The notes under the pieces were generated by a model. That model was not told where the DNA came from, ran no database searches, and worked only from the letters and a program-made list of their open reading frames with translations. This document shows positions 1-6,602 of a DNA stretch of 20,967 nt, in pieces; position 1 is the stretch's first letter, and the number at the start of each line of letters is the position of its first letter. Source of the stretch: JAVKDP01 sp040222185. Lineage in GTDB: Bacteria > Bacteroidota > Rhodothermia > Balneolales > Balneolaceae. The translations under genes and the position numbers were made by a program. The DNA lies in NCBI GenBank assembly GCA_040222185.1, contig JAVKDP010000002.1:1-20967 (forward strand), read 5' to 3'.

Positions 1-105
1 AACCTTTGAATAAAATATTGCTGTGCCTTCCTCTGTATAAAAACTTTGCGCAAACCCAGAAACAGCAAATAAAGCTCCAAAAATAAAACTCAATAATTTC
101 TTCAT
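1..105 (-). CDS. Secreted protein, N-terminal part only (possibly YceI-like)
   Basis: Only the first 35 codons lie in the window; the gene runs off the left edge. The start ATG (103-105) follows an AGGAG at 111-115 that overlaps the stop codon of the upstream cytochrome gene. The gap between the two genes is 8 bp, so translation is probably coupled. The product opens with a Sec signal peptide: MKK, a hydrophobic core, and a likely cleavage after the FAQ at about residue 20. The mature start SFYTEEGTAIFYSKV resembles the first strand of YceI-family lipocalin-like periplasmic proteins, which bind isoprenoid-type lipids. That resemblance is from memory and rests on about 15 residues, so the family call is weak. 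The existence of the gene and its export are well supported. Confidence 0.7.
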   Translation of the reverse strand, partial: MKKLLSFIFGALFAVSGFAQSFYTEEGTAIFYSKV

Positions 106-110
106 ACCAT

Positions 111-115
111 CTCCT
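111..115 (-). promoter_or_regulatory. Ribosome binding site AGGAG for the gene at 1-105
   Basis: On the minus strand AGGAG lies 5 nt before the ATG at 103-105 and overlaps the stop codon of the cytochrome gene. It is one of only three clear Shine-Dalgarno sequences seen in this window, and it supports both the start choice and translational coupling. Confidence 0.75.
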
Positions 116-542
116 AGTTATTTTGCGCGCCTTCAGTAATCCAAACGCGAATAGTTTCGATTTGAGTAGTGGTCAAAGGACTTCTTCCCAAAGGCATCCT
201 GGAGCCATTATCGGGTGAAGCTTCAATCTTGTCGACCAATGGGCTTGAGTTCGGGTTTCCCGGAACTATGACTCTTCCGCCATAACTTGCACCAATGCTA
301 TTTAAAGCCTGGGAATGGCCAGATAGATTTACTCCGGCTGCGCTACCACCGCTTGTGTGGCAACCACTACCACCACAGGTAGTATTAAAGATCGGTTGTA
401 TCTGACCAGCATAGCTTACGTTCTGTATAGGTTCACCCCCATCAGTAGGATCTCCACCAGAAACAAGGTCTTCAGTGTTGTCTCCGCAAGCGGCAAATGT
501 GATCATACCGCAAAGCAGCATAAATAAAGAGAATTTTTTCAT
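114..542 (-). CDS. Lipoprotein cytochrome c with CX4CH heme motif
   Basis: This 142-residue protein has a lipoprotein signal peptide whose lipobox ends in FAAC, with the lipid-modified Cys at about residue 19. A short Gly/Asp-rich linker follows, then a mono-heme cytochrome c fold. The heme-attachment motif is C-GGSG-CH, so four residues separate the cysteines in place of the usual two. A downstream Met-Pro (in GSRMPLG) is the likely axial ligand, and the closing helix (QIETIRVWITEGA) is typical of small cytochrome c domains. The opening YAGQIQPIFNTTC matches the start of such domains in Bacteroidota and Planctomycetota. The likely role is electron transfer at the periplasmic or outer-membrane face. 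It is co-transcribed with the downstream secreted protein at 1-105. The start codon has only a weak ribosome binding site. Confidence 0.85.
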   Translation of the reverse strand: MKKFSLFMLLCGMITFAACGDNTEDLVSGGDPTDGGEPIQNVSYAGQIQPIFNTTCGGSGCHTSGGSAAGVNLSGHSQALNSIGASYGGRVIVPGNPNSSPLVDKIEASPDNGSRMPLGRSPLTTTQIETIRVWITEGAQNN

Positions 543-626
543 AGTAACTTATAATGAATTTTAAATATGCCTAAATATACCCGGTAGCGGCCTGGCGCTG
601 TTAGTACAAATCCGGTAAATACTTAC

Positions 627-677
627 ACATTTCCGACAAAACAGGATCAAAAACCGTCAATTATTACAATTCCGACA
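627..677 (-). promoter_or_regulatory. Candidate operator: 12-bp direct repeat upstream of the cytochrome gene
   Basis: On the plus strand ACATTTCCGACA (627-638) and ACAATTCCGACA (666-677) match at 11 of 12 positions in the same orientation, 39 bp apart. They lie 85-135 bp upstream of the cytochrome start and just after the stop of the AraC-domain protein. AraC-family regulators commonly bind direct repeats. A weaker copy (CCAATTACGACA, 2407-2418) precedes the AraC-domain gene itself. Binding is inference only. Confidence 0.3.
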
Positions 678-698
678 GCTATTCAGTGGAGTTGTTTA

Positions 699-2363
699 CT
701 ATAAAAGATCAGATGGGCTGAGTCCAAACTCATTCTTAAAACACTTGGAAAAGTATGATGGGCTAGTGAAACCAACAAGGTACGAGATTTCAGAAATATT
801 ATACTTTTGAAGTTGGATGAGCTCTTTAGCCCGGTGTAAGCGAACAGAAGAAATTAGCTGAATAGGAGATTTATTAGTAACAGCTTTAAGCTTACGCTGT
901 AGCTGCCGTTCACTCATCCCTACTTCTTTACAGAGTGTCCCCACACCAAAAGATTCATCATCCAAATGAGTATCAATACTTTGCAGCACATTCTCTATTA
1001 AGGAACCATGTAACGGGAGTTGCTTGAAAGGAAAAGCCTCAGAGTAATCTTTTGTGTCTGCGTTATCTGAAACGCTGAATAACGAAAATGACTCTCCGTC
1101 TGTATACTCAAAATCACTGTTTATTTGGTTAAAACTTAAACCCGCTCCGGATAATAAATTCTTGACGGTTTGAGTGAGTACCACCTGGTTAGGCTCAGCC
1201 TGGCTTAGCATAGAATCAAAAAAACGTTCTGTTTCTTCACTTAAGAAATGAGTTTCATTATCCGCTACCTCTTTAATATGAATTCCTATGGATAACTCAG
1301 AATCCATTCCTCGCATGGCTTCAACCAGTTCTATACAACAGTTGGTAGCTTTACTTGGCCCATCAAAGATGGCCACAAAATTCTCTTGTGTATACTGAGC
1401 TATCTTCCCCCGATACCTCCCCACATATTGGCCTACAATTTCCTGGAAACTCTGTTTTTTATTGCCTGATGAAATGAATTTACCTGCTATTACGGTATAC
1501 AATTTTCCATCATAACTTTTCTTAGGTTCGGTATTTTGCAAGAAGGACTTCATCTCATCTAGCACTTCCCGGGTATTTCCGGCCCAGAAAAGATGATCAT
1601 CTCCCGGAAATTCTACAAACTTCGCACCTGGAATACGTTCTGCAATAAATCTCCCCTCTTCTATTTTTACGTCAATGTCATTAACCCGCTGCATGATTAA
1701 AGCCGGAACTTTAATAGATCCTAAAATATCGATAATATCCACTTCTGTATTCATTTTGGTGAGTACCATCGCGGCACTTGGGCTGGCACCTGACCTGAAA
1801 TAGTTAGCCAACCAGTCCATAAAAATTTTGTCATCCGCTTTTGAGGGAGCCAGTGATTCCAAATCCATCTCACCACTTCCCCAATTCTCCTCGATCATAT
1901 CATACACTACCTGGCGTTCCTGGTCGGTTGGAGCCCAAGGATAGTCTGGAGCAAACCTGCGCTTTGCAAAAATCCCAAATGTAATCATTGAAATAACACG
2001 ATTCGGATAGGTAGCTGCAAATAAAGCCGAAACTGATCCACCTTCGGAATGCCCGAATAGTACCGCTTTCTCAGAACCAGCTGCGTCCATCACCGCACGA
2101 ATATCGTCCATTCGCTCCTCTAAAGTAGAAAGCTCAACAACGCGATCAGAAAGACCTGTTCCTCTTTTATCAAATAGAATAACGCGAGCTACTTTCCCTA
2201 ACTCTTGTAGAAATTCAACCAACTCCGGGCAGGCCCACATCAAGTCGATATTTGAAACCCACCCTGGGATATAGACCAGGTCAATAGGACCTGAACCAAA
2301 CACCTGGTAAGCAATATTTATCCTACCACTCTTGGTATATTGAGTATTGGGTTTCGAAAACAT
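699..2363 (-). CDS. Alpha/beta hydrolase - degenerate class III cyclase - AraC regulator fusion
   Basis: This 554-residue protein has three parts. Residues 1-280 form an alpha/beta hydrolase of the type often fused to nucleotidyl cyclases. It has an FDKRGTGLSD turn, a GHSEG nucleophile elbow with Ser106, a likely acid at Asp229 or Asp231, and His257 in GDDHLFW. Residues 286-432 match a class III cyclase homology domain: the strand YTVIAGKF, then FDGPSKAT, then the LSIGIHIKEV strand. The metal-binding aspartates and the transition-state Asn/Arg are absent, so it should be catalytically dead. Residues 455-554 are an AraC-type double helix-turn-helix with the signature from ISYLVGFTSPSYFSKCFK to GLSP. 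There is no signal peptide or membrane segment, so it is cytoplasmic. I infer a transcription factor whose hydrolase and pseudo-cyclase parts sense or process a small molecule. No Shine-Dalgarno precedes the ATG. Confidence 0.85.
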   Translation of the reverse strand: MFSKPNTQYTKSGRINIAYQVFGSGPIDLVYIPGWVSNIDLMWACPELVEFLQELGKVARVILFDKRGTGLSDRVVELSTLEERMDDIRAVMDAAGSEKAVLFGHSEGGSVSALFAATYPNRVISMITFGIFAKRRFAPDYPWAPTDQERQVVYDMIEENWGSGEMDLESLAPSKADDKIFMDWLANYFRSGASPSAAMVLTKMNTEVDIIDILGSIKVPALIMQRVNDIDVKIEEGRFIAERIPGAKFVEFPGDDHLFWAGNTREVLDEMKSFLQNTEPKKSYDGKLYTVIAGKFISSGNKKQSFQEIVGQYVGRYRGKIAQYTQENFVAIFDGPSKATNCCIELVEAMRGMDSELSIGIHIKEVADNETHFLSEETERFFDSMLSQAEPNQVVLTQTVKNLLSGAGLSFNQINSDFEYTDGESFSLFSVSDNADTKDYSEAFPFKQLPLHGSLIENVLQSIDTHLDDESFGVGTLCKEVGMSERQLQRKLKAVTNKSPIQLISSVRLHRAKELIQLQKYNISEISYLVGFTSPSYFSKCFKNEFGLSPSDLL

Positions 2364-2500
2364 TCTGTACTGGGACTGCTTTTTTTGATGAATATAAGTT
2401 AAAAGGCCAATTACGACACAAAAATAACTGTTTTGAAGATACTTTATTTTTGGGAATAGAGGGTGGAATACTCACATAAAAATCAGTGCGCAAGGTATCC

Positions 2501-3643
2501 TCAATTGGACATTAGTTTGTTTAAAAAGCGGACAGTTACAGAAGTTATTATTCTAATATTTTTTAAGGCTAATTCAGCCTGTTGATTTTGATTGTTATCC
2601 AGGTAATACAAGTAATCCAGATCAGATAAAGAGGAATGATTCATTCCGCTCAATGAATGCATTTCTATATTTGTACTAACAGACTTTAAAAAATCATAGT
2701 CAGGAGGTGATGCATACTCTGTGATAAACATCAAAACCGGAGTTGTAATATTAATCGTATGAGGAATTATTATTTCCCTTGAGCCAATCACCTGATGAAT
2801 ACTAACATCAAATGTTATGAAACCCAAAAAAGGTGTGTCCTCCAATTCCATTACTCCTTTTACTCCCAATGCCCCAGCAGAGTGACCGAATAACGCAATC
2901 TTTTTTAAATCTATTCTTTCGGTAAATATCCCTTTAGGGTCTGATCTATTTAGATTTTCAAGTTCATTCTTAACCGAGAAAATTCCACTTGAGAAATATT
3001 CAAGAGTCATCTCCACTTTTTTCTTAGCGTCCTCATAAGAACCTTCAGCAGCAGCGCTTACAGGAAAAGAGTTCCAAAAATTTCCATCAGGATTTATCGC
3101 CACTCCTTTTGTTGTAACCAATTTATTGAGATATGGAAAGTCTACAGCTACAACTATGTACCCTCTACTAGCTAATTCTTCAAGAAAGTGGGTGTAATAG
3201 TATTTACTCATTCCGTATCCTGGTGAAAAAATAACTACTGGGTAAGAGCTCTTTTCTTTCGATACTTGCTGATTCTTATACGAATTAGTCTGAGTCTTCT
3301 TTATCCGCAATACAAAGTTCTCTCCCACCATAGTACCAAAAGAATCGAGCTGAGGCATATAGTCTGAATGCTTTGCATCAGCTTCTAAATCAGTTGGGTA
3401 CCAGATTCGAACATAAAACTCTCTTTTCTTATTTAAATCAGGTGTTGCTATTTCCTCCCTTTGATCACTCCATGTGTACGATACTGTTCCAACCTGAAAG
3501 TTTCCTGAGGGTTTAGGTAGCTTAATAGTTTGAGCATTTAATGATAAACCTGAATTTAAAAACAGTATTAAAGTTATTAGAGAAACAGTATTCAGCAGTT
3601 TCCTTTTTATTGAAACTTGATCAAAGTTCAATTTTTTAAGCAT
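2501..3643 (-). CDS. Exported PAF-acetylhydrolase-like alpha/beta hydrolase
   Basis: This is a 380-residue exported esterase/lipase-type protein. A long N-region is followed by a hydrophobic signal segment (about 17-35) ending in LNAQ. The fold matches the plasma PAF-acetylhydrolase/dienelactone hydrolase-like group. The strand YPVVIFSPGYG (134-144) contributes the oxyanion region. The elbow GHSAG has nucleophile Ser255. FITFDVS supplies a likely acid at Asp279, and MNHSSLSD supplies His336. The VRIWYPT motif near residue 78 is also typical of the group. It is probably a periplasmic or outer-membrane-facing carboxylic ester hydrolase; the substrate cannot be told. It precedes the hydrolase/AraC fusion on the same strand by 137 bp with no terminator visible between them, so read-through is possible. 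The ATG at 3643 lacks a clear ribosome binding site. Confidence 0.82.
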   Translation of the reverse strand: MLKKLNFDQVSIKRKLLNTVSLITLILFLNSGLSLNAQTIKLPKPSGNFQVGTVSYTWSDQREEIATPDLNKKREFYVRIWYPTDLEADAKHSDYMPQLDSFGTMVGENFVLRIKKTQTNSYKNQQVSKEKSSYPVVIFSPGYGMSKYYYTHFLEELASRGYIVVAVDFPYLNKLVTTKGVAINPDGNFWNSFPVSAAAEGSYEDAKKKVEMTLEYFSSGIFSVKNELENLNRSDPKGIFTERIDLKKIALFGHSAGALGVKGVMELEDTPFLGFITFDVSIHQVIGSREIIIPHTINITTPVLMFITEYASPPDYDFLKSVSTNIEMHSLSGMNHSSLSDLDYLYYLDNNQNQQAELALKNIRIITSVTVRFLNKLMSN

Positions 3644-3888
3644 TACATATAGTTAGGTTCCCAATTTATAGTAACACTTCTATTCAGTTTGATAGTTACG
3701 ATTAGTGTTAACTTCTATTTAATACCTGCAACAGAAACTCTTAAATACGATTCAGCGGAAAAGCTATAAAATGAGGTTAATCCTTACTCAGAGAAGTGAG
3801 AATCTTTCTCAAAGAATTGTACCTTCTATTTAGTCTGCTACAACTTATATCTTAGCCATCCAGAAAAATCAACTAAGACCCCATACAA
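3644..3888. other. Divergent intergenic region (245 bp)
   Basis: This AT-rich region separates the minus-strand esterase from the plus-strand acetyltransferase and must hold both promoters. I see no convincing promoter consensus, no strong palindrome and no RNA gene in it. Confidence 0.5.
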
Positions 3889-4752
3889 GTGATAAACATA
3901 GAAAACTTAGATTTAAAAAAACTTGATAAGAGTGGCCTTAAAATTTTGGTTGATTGGGCAAGAGAAGAAGGTTGGAACCCTGGAGACTATGATTATGATG
4001 TGTTTTGGAAAACTGACCCTGACGGATATTATGGGTTTTATTTAGACGATAAATTAATCGCTGGAGGTGCCGTAATTTCTTATAACGGGGAGTTTGGCTT
4101 TATGGGATTATTCATTGTTCATCCTGATTTTCGGGGTCAGGGAATCGGAAAAAAACTTTGGTATTTAAGAAGGGATCTCCTGATAAGCAGACTTAAGGAT
4201 GGCGCAACTATTGGTATGGATGGTGTAGTTGAAATGCAACCGTTTTACGAAAAAGGTGGTTTTAACATAGCTTTTAGGGATGAAAGATATGAGTGTGTCG
4301 GTCAAAGGATACCTACCAGTAATGCCATATCTGCTATTGAGGCAGAAGATTTTGAAAAATTGGTTGATTATGACTCAAAATGCTTTGGTTATGAGAGAAA
4401 AGAATTCCTAAAGAACTGGTTAGTGATTCCTGGTAGCACAGCCTTCAAATTTTCAGGAAAGAATAAGCTTAATGGTTATGCCGTCATCCGAAAAGTTAAT
4501 TCCGGATTTAAAGTAGGACCTATATTTGCAGATAATGATGAAATCGCTGAAGAGTTATATAAAGCCTGCCTGAACTCGGTTCCAGGAGAGTATTTGTATC
4601 TTGATATTCCTGTGATAAATGAAGGAGCTGTTAGACTCGTGAAGAAATATAAGGCTAAGTACATTTTTGAGTGTGCAAGGATGTACTATGGAAAGGATCC
4701 AAAAATAAATATCGATAAGATATATGGAATAACAACCTTTGAACTAGGTTAA
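3889..4752 (+). CDS. GNAT N-acetyltransferase with second C-terminal acetyltransferase-like domain
   Basis: This 287-residue cytoplasmic protein has an N-terminal GNAT domain (about 1-140). Its acetyl-CoA pyrophosphate-binding loop is HPDFRGQGIGKKLW, preceded by the GFMGLFIV strand and followed by FYEKGGF, the usual motif B end. The second half (about 145-280), with CFGYERKEFLKNWL, YAVIRKV and VGPIFADN followed by an AEELYKAC helix, matches the extra domain known as Acetyltransf_18. This is the architecture of tandem-GNAT proteins like Bacillus YitH. The substrate is unknown, probably a small amine. The start is GTG: an in-frame stop at 3874-3876 leaves no earlier start, and no strong ribosome binding site is present. 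It is followed after 38 bp by the MepB-family gene on the same strand, probably in one transcript. Confidence 0.88.
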   Translation: MINIENLDLKKLDKSGLKILVDWAREEGWNPGDYDYDVFWKTDPDGYYGFYLDDKLIAGGAVISYNGEFGFMGLFIVHPDFRGQGIGKKLWYLRRDLLISRLKDGATIGMDGVVEMQPFYEKGGFNIAFRDERYECVGQRIPTSNAISAIEAEDFEKLVDYDSKCFGYERKEFLKNWLVIPGSTAFKFSGKNKLNGYAVIRKVNSGFKVGPIFADNDEIAEELYKACLNSVPGEYLYLDIPVINEGAVRLVKKYKAKYIFECARMYYGKDPKINIDKIYGITTFELG

Positions 4753-4790
4753 AAGTGAATGTTTAAAGTAGTATAAAGAGAATATTAGAA

Positions 4791-5279
4791 ATGGATAGCA
4801 ATCTGAATCAGATCAAAACAGAGGTTTACGATAAATGTTCTCTTGAAATTACAGGCTTTGAGGCCGAACCAGAAAGTAAAGAATACGACGCTTGTAGGTT
4901 TGAACTTAATGGACAGAGCGTAATATATAGAAACGCCAAAATAACACCGAAGAAAGTAGGTCAGTTTGTAACGTTTTGGAAACGAAATGCGAATGGAACA
5001 ATTGAGCCATTTGGCGAATCCGATCGAATTGATTTTTATGTTGTGACCGTACGGGCAGAGACCAAATTTGGACAGTTTATTTTTCCAAAATACGTACTGA
5101 TTGATAAAAGAATTATCTCAACAGAAAAGATAGAAGGAAAAAGAGGATTCCGGGTTTATCCCAAATGGGACGTTGTGAAAAGCAAACAAGCCAAACGAAC
5201 TCAAAAATGGCAATTGGATTACTTTTACGAAATAGACAATTCAACAGATTTAAAAAGAGTATCGGAATTGTATGAATAA
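4791..5279 (+). CDS. MepB family protein
   Basis: This 162-residue protein matches the MepB family (PF08877) along its whole length. The conserved blocks are YRNAKITPKKVGQFVTFWKR (about 46-65), IDFYVV, GQFIFPKYVL (about 94-103), GKRGFRVYPKWD and a C-terminal QAKRTQKWQLDYFYEI. The family is named after the third gene of the Staphylococcus aureus mepRAB multidrug-efflux operon, but its biochemical role is not established. No efflux pump (mepA) or MarR regulator (mepR) is nearby. The partner here is a GNAT acetyltransferase 38 bp upstream. The protein is basic with no signal peptide or membrane segment. The last codons overlap a possible 31-residue reading frame. Confidence 0.88.
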   Translation: MDSNLNQIKTEVYDKCSLEITGFEAEPESKEYDACRFELNGQSVIYRNAKITPKKVGQFVTFWKRNANGTIEPFGESDRIDFYVVTVRAETKFGQFIFPKYVLIDKRIISTEKIEGKRGFRVYPKWDVVKSKQAKRTQKWQLDYFYEIDNSTDLKRVSELYE

Positions 5280-5367
5280 TATTGAAGACTATTGCCCTGT
5301 TGATAAAGAAGTTTATAAAAGCATTGAAATTGCGGAAAGTACAAGTAAAAAACTGAAGCCAATATAA
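5272..5367 (+). CDS. Possible 31-residue hypothetical protein overlapping mepB-like gene
   Basis: A short frame starts at an ATG inside the last codons of the MepB-family gene (ATGAATAA overlap) and ends at TAA 5365-5367. The product MNNIEDYCPVDKEVYKSIEI... is acidic at the start and Lys-rich at the end, and I do not recognise it. The stop/start overlap is the classic arrangement for translational coupling, and the codon use looks like that of neighbouring genes. It may be a real small protein, or the remnant of a longer gene cut short by the repeat element that begins 13 bp later. Confidence 0.35.
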   Translation: MNNIEDYCPVDKEVYKSIEIAESTSKKLKPI

Positions 5368-5689
5368 CAAAACCCATCACCGTCATTGCGAGGAGACTGG
5401 TGATTAGAAATCGAAGCAGAACCCTTCCGACGAAGCAATCCCCTGGAACTGATTTAGGAGCTATGACAAGGAGATCGCCGCGTCGAGAAGTTCATAAACC
5501 TAAACTCAATTCAACCTCCTCGCGATGACACTAACAAAGAAAAACTAAGCCCGTCATTGCGAGGAGACTGGAGATTTAAAAACCAAAGAAGAACCCTTTC
5601 GACGAAGCAATCTAATGGAACAAGTTCAAGAGCTTTGTTAGAGAAATCTTTATTGTTCCACAACAGAACTTTGAACTGAGTTCAATGAA
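5368..5689. repeat. Intergenic palindromic repeat, copy A (one full and one half unit)
   Basis: This gene-free stretch holds an imperfect nested palindrome. CGTCATTGCGAGGAG starts at 5381 and pairs with CTCCTCGCGATGAC at 5516-5529. Inside it, CGACGAAGCAATC (5428-5440) pairs with GATCGCCGCGTCG (5473-5485). A second left half-unit follows: CGTCATTGCGAGGAG at 5552-5566 and CGACGAAGCAATCT at 5600-5613. The segment from about 5470 to 5613 aligns along its length with the copy at 7757-7907, including the spacer TAACAAAGAAA. From general knowledge, 'GTCATTGCGAGGAG...CGACGAAGCAATC' repeats occur between genes in many Bacteroidota and some other bacteria. It lies between convergent genes and its hairpins may also help end transcription. 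Confidence 0.85.
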
Positions 5690-6490
5690 TTACCCTTTCA
5701 CACTTTTCAATAAGAAAATACCAGCAAGCCAGGGTGCAAGTTGAATCATGATCGGCATTCCAAAAGGCCCTACTCCTATTGCAAATAAAGTAGCTGCCAA
5801 AATTCCGAATATAATAGTTGATGTTCCAAACCAGGCTGGTAGTACACCGGATTTTTTAAATGCTATACCATAAAGAGCGATACCAAAATAGGTTAGTATC
5901 ATATAAGAAACATACAGACTGCCTGCCCAAAGTTCGGTTGCTTCATAGAATTTATGGACTATTCCTGATGCAGCTTTTTCATCTGCTGCCCAAACCATAG
6001 CCGTAATTCGAAAAGAGAGATGTATGAGCCAGAGTATCCCTCCTGAAATAACTAACAAATAACCGGTTTTATGAATACTGGTTTTATCATCCCTTTTTTT
6101 AATACAACCATTCATGTAAGTCATTCCAGATAAAAAGATCAGCTGTGAAATAAAGAAGCCTATACTTGTCCAGTAGTGTCCGAATTTGTTGGAATAAATG
6201 GCATCAAGATTGGTTGTAGGGAATGTAGTTGCAGAAATAAAGGTACAAGCAGCGCCGACAATCAATAAAATTGATGTAATAGTTGCTATAGGGTTAAGCT
6301 TAATCTTTCCAGGTGAAGTTAAGCTCCACAAAGCCAACCCAATAATTACTAAGTGAAAGAGAACCGCTCCAATAAAAATTTCAAGATTACTACTAATCTT
6401 TATACCAAATAAAACGGGTACCGACAAAACGGGTAAAATCCATACATAAACTTCGGATAGTGTTTTCTTGTAATTCTTAGTTCCAGGCAT
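5690..6490 (-). CDS. Eight-helix integral membrane protein of unknown function
   Basis: The start is set at ATG 6488-6490 because AGGAG sits 7 nt before it (6498-6502). The open frame continues 75 codons further upstream, but that part overlaps the end of the AraC gene and is not hydrophobic. The resulting 266-residue protein has about eight transmembrane segments, near residues 12-30, 37-57, 67-88, 106-126, 142-161, 189-210, 219-240 and 246-262. Polar or charged residues facing the membrane region include Asp96 in TTNLDAIYSNKFGHYW and the RITAMVWAADEK loop after helix 5. I recognise no named family; the topology and the late PAWFG motif resemble uncharacterised bacterial membrane proteins of the DUF4386 kind, but this is only an impression. 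It lies 112 bp downstream of the membrane-bound AraC regulator on the same strand, so it is probably that regulator's operon partner or target. Confidence 0.8.
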   Translation of the reverse strand: MPGTKNYKKTLSEVYVWILPVLSVPVLFGIKISSNLEIFIGAVLFHLVIIGLALWSLTSPGKIKLNPIATITSILLIVGAACTFISATTFPTTNLDAIYSNKFGHYWTSIGFFISQLIFLSGMTYMNGCIKKRDDKTSIHKTGYLLVISGGILWLIHLSFRITAMVWAADEKAASGIVHKFYEATELWAGSLYVSYMILTYFGIALYGIAFKKSGVLPAWFGTSTIIFGILAATLFAIGVGPFGMPIMIQLAPWLAGIFLLKSVKG

Positions 6491-6497
6491 GTTTGAT

Positions 6498-6502
6498 CTC
6501 CT
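6498..6502 (-). promoter_or_regulatory. Ribosome binding site AGGAG deciding the start at 6490
   Basis: On the minus strand CTAGGAGATCAAAC precedes ATG 6490-6488, giving an ideal 7-nt spacing. This is why the shorter start is chosen over the longest open frame, which begins at 6715. Confidence 0.8.
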
Positions 6503-6602
6503 AGTGCTTTTGACAAACTCATTCAGGGTTTTTTGCCAATCATACCCTATACTTTTAAACTTTTCAGAACTAACAGGTAAGAGATCGTGATTCTTTACCG
6601 CT

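Noticed and set aside
543..698. AGCG-GCCTGG-CGCT inverted repeat as a terminator for the AraC-fusion gene
   Set aside because: The stem is only four base pairs and is not followed by a T-run on the minus strand.
5113..5370. 85-codon minus-strand frame opposite the MepB-family gene
   Set aside because: It is antisense to a well-conserved family domain and its Phe/Leu/Ile-rich translation is what the complement of a Lys/Glu-rich gene gives.
5381..5613. Possible CRISPR array from the repeated GTCATTGCGAGGAG units
   Set aside because: The units are inverted as well as direct, spacing is irregular, the spacers are themselves similar, and no cas gene is present.
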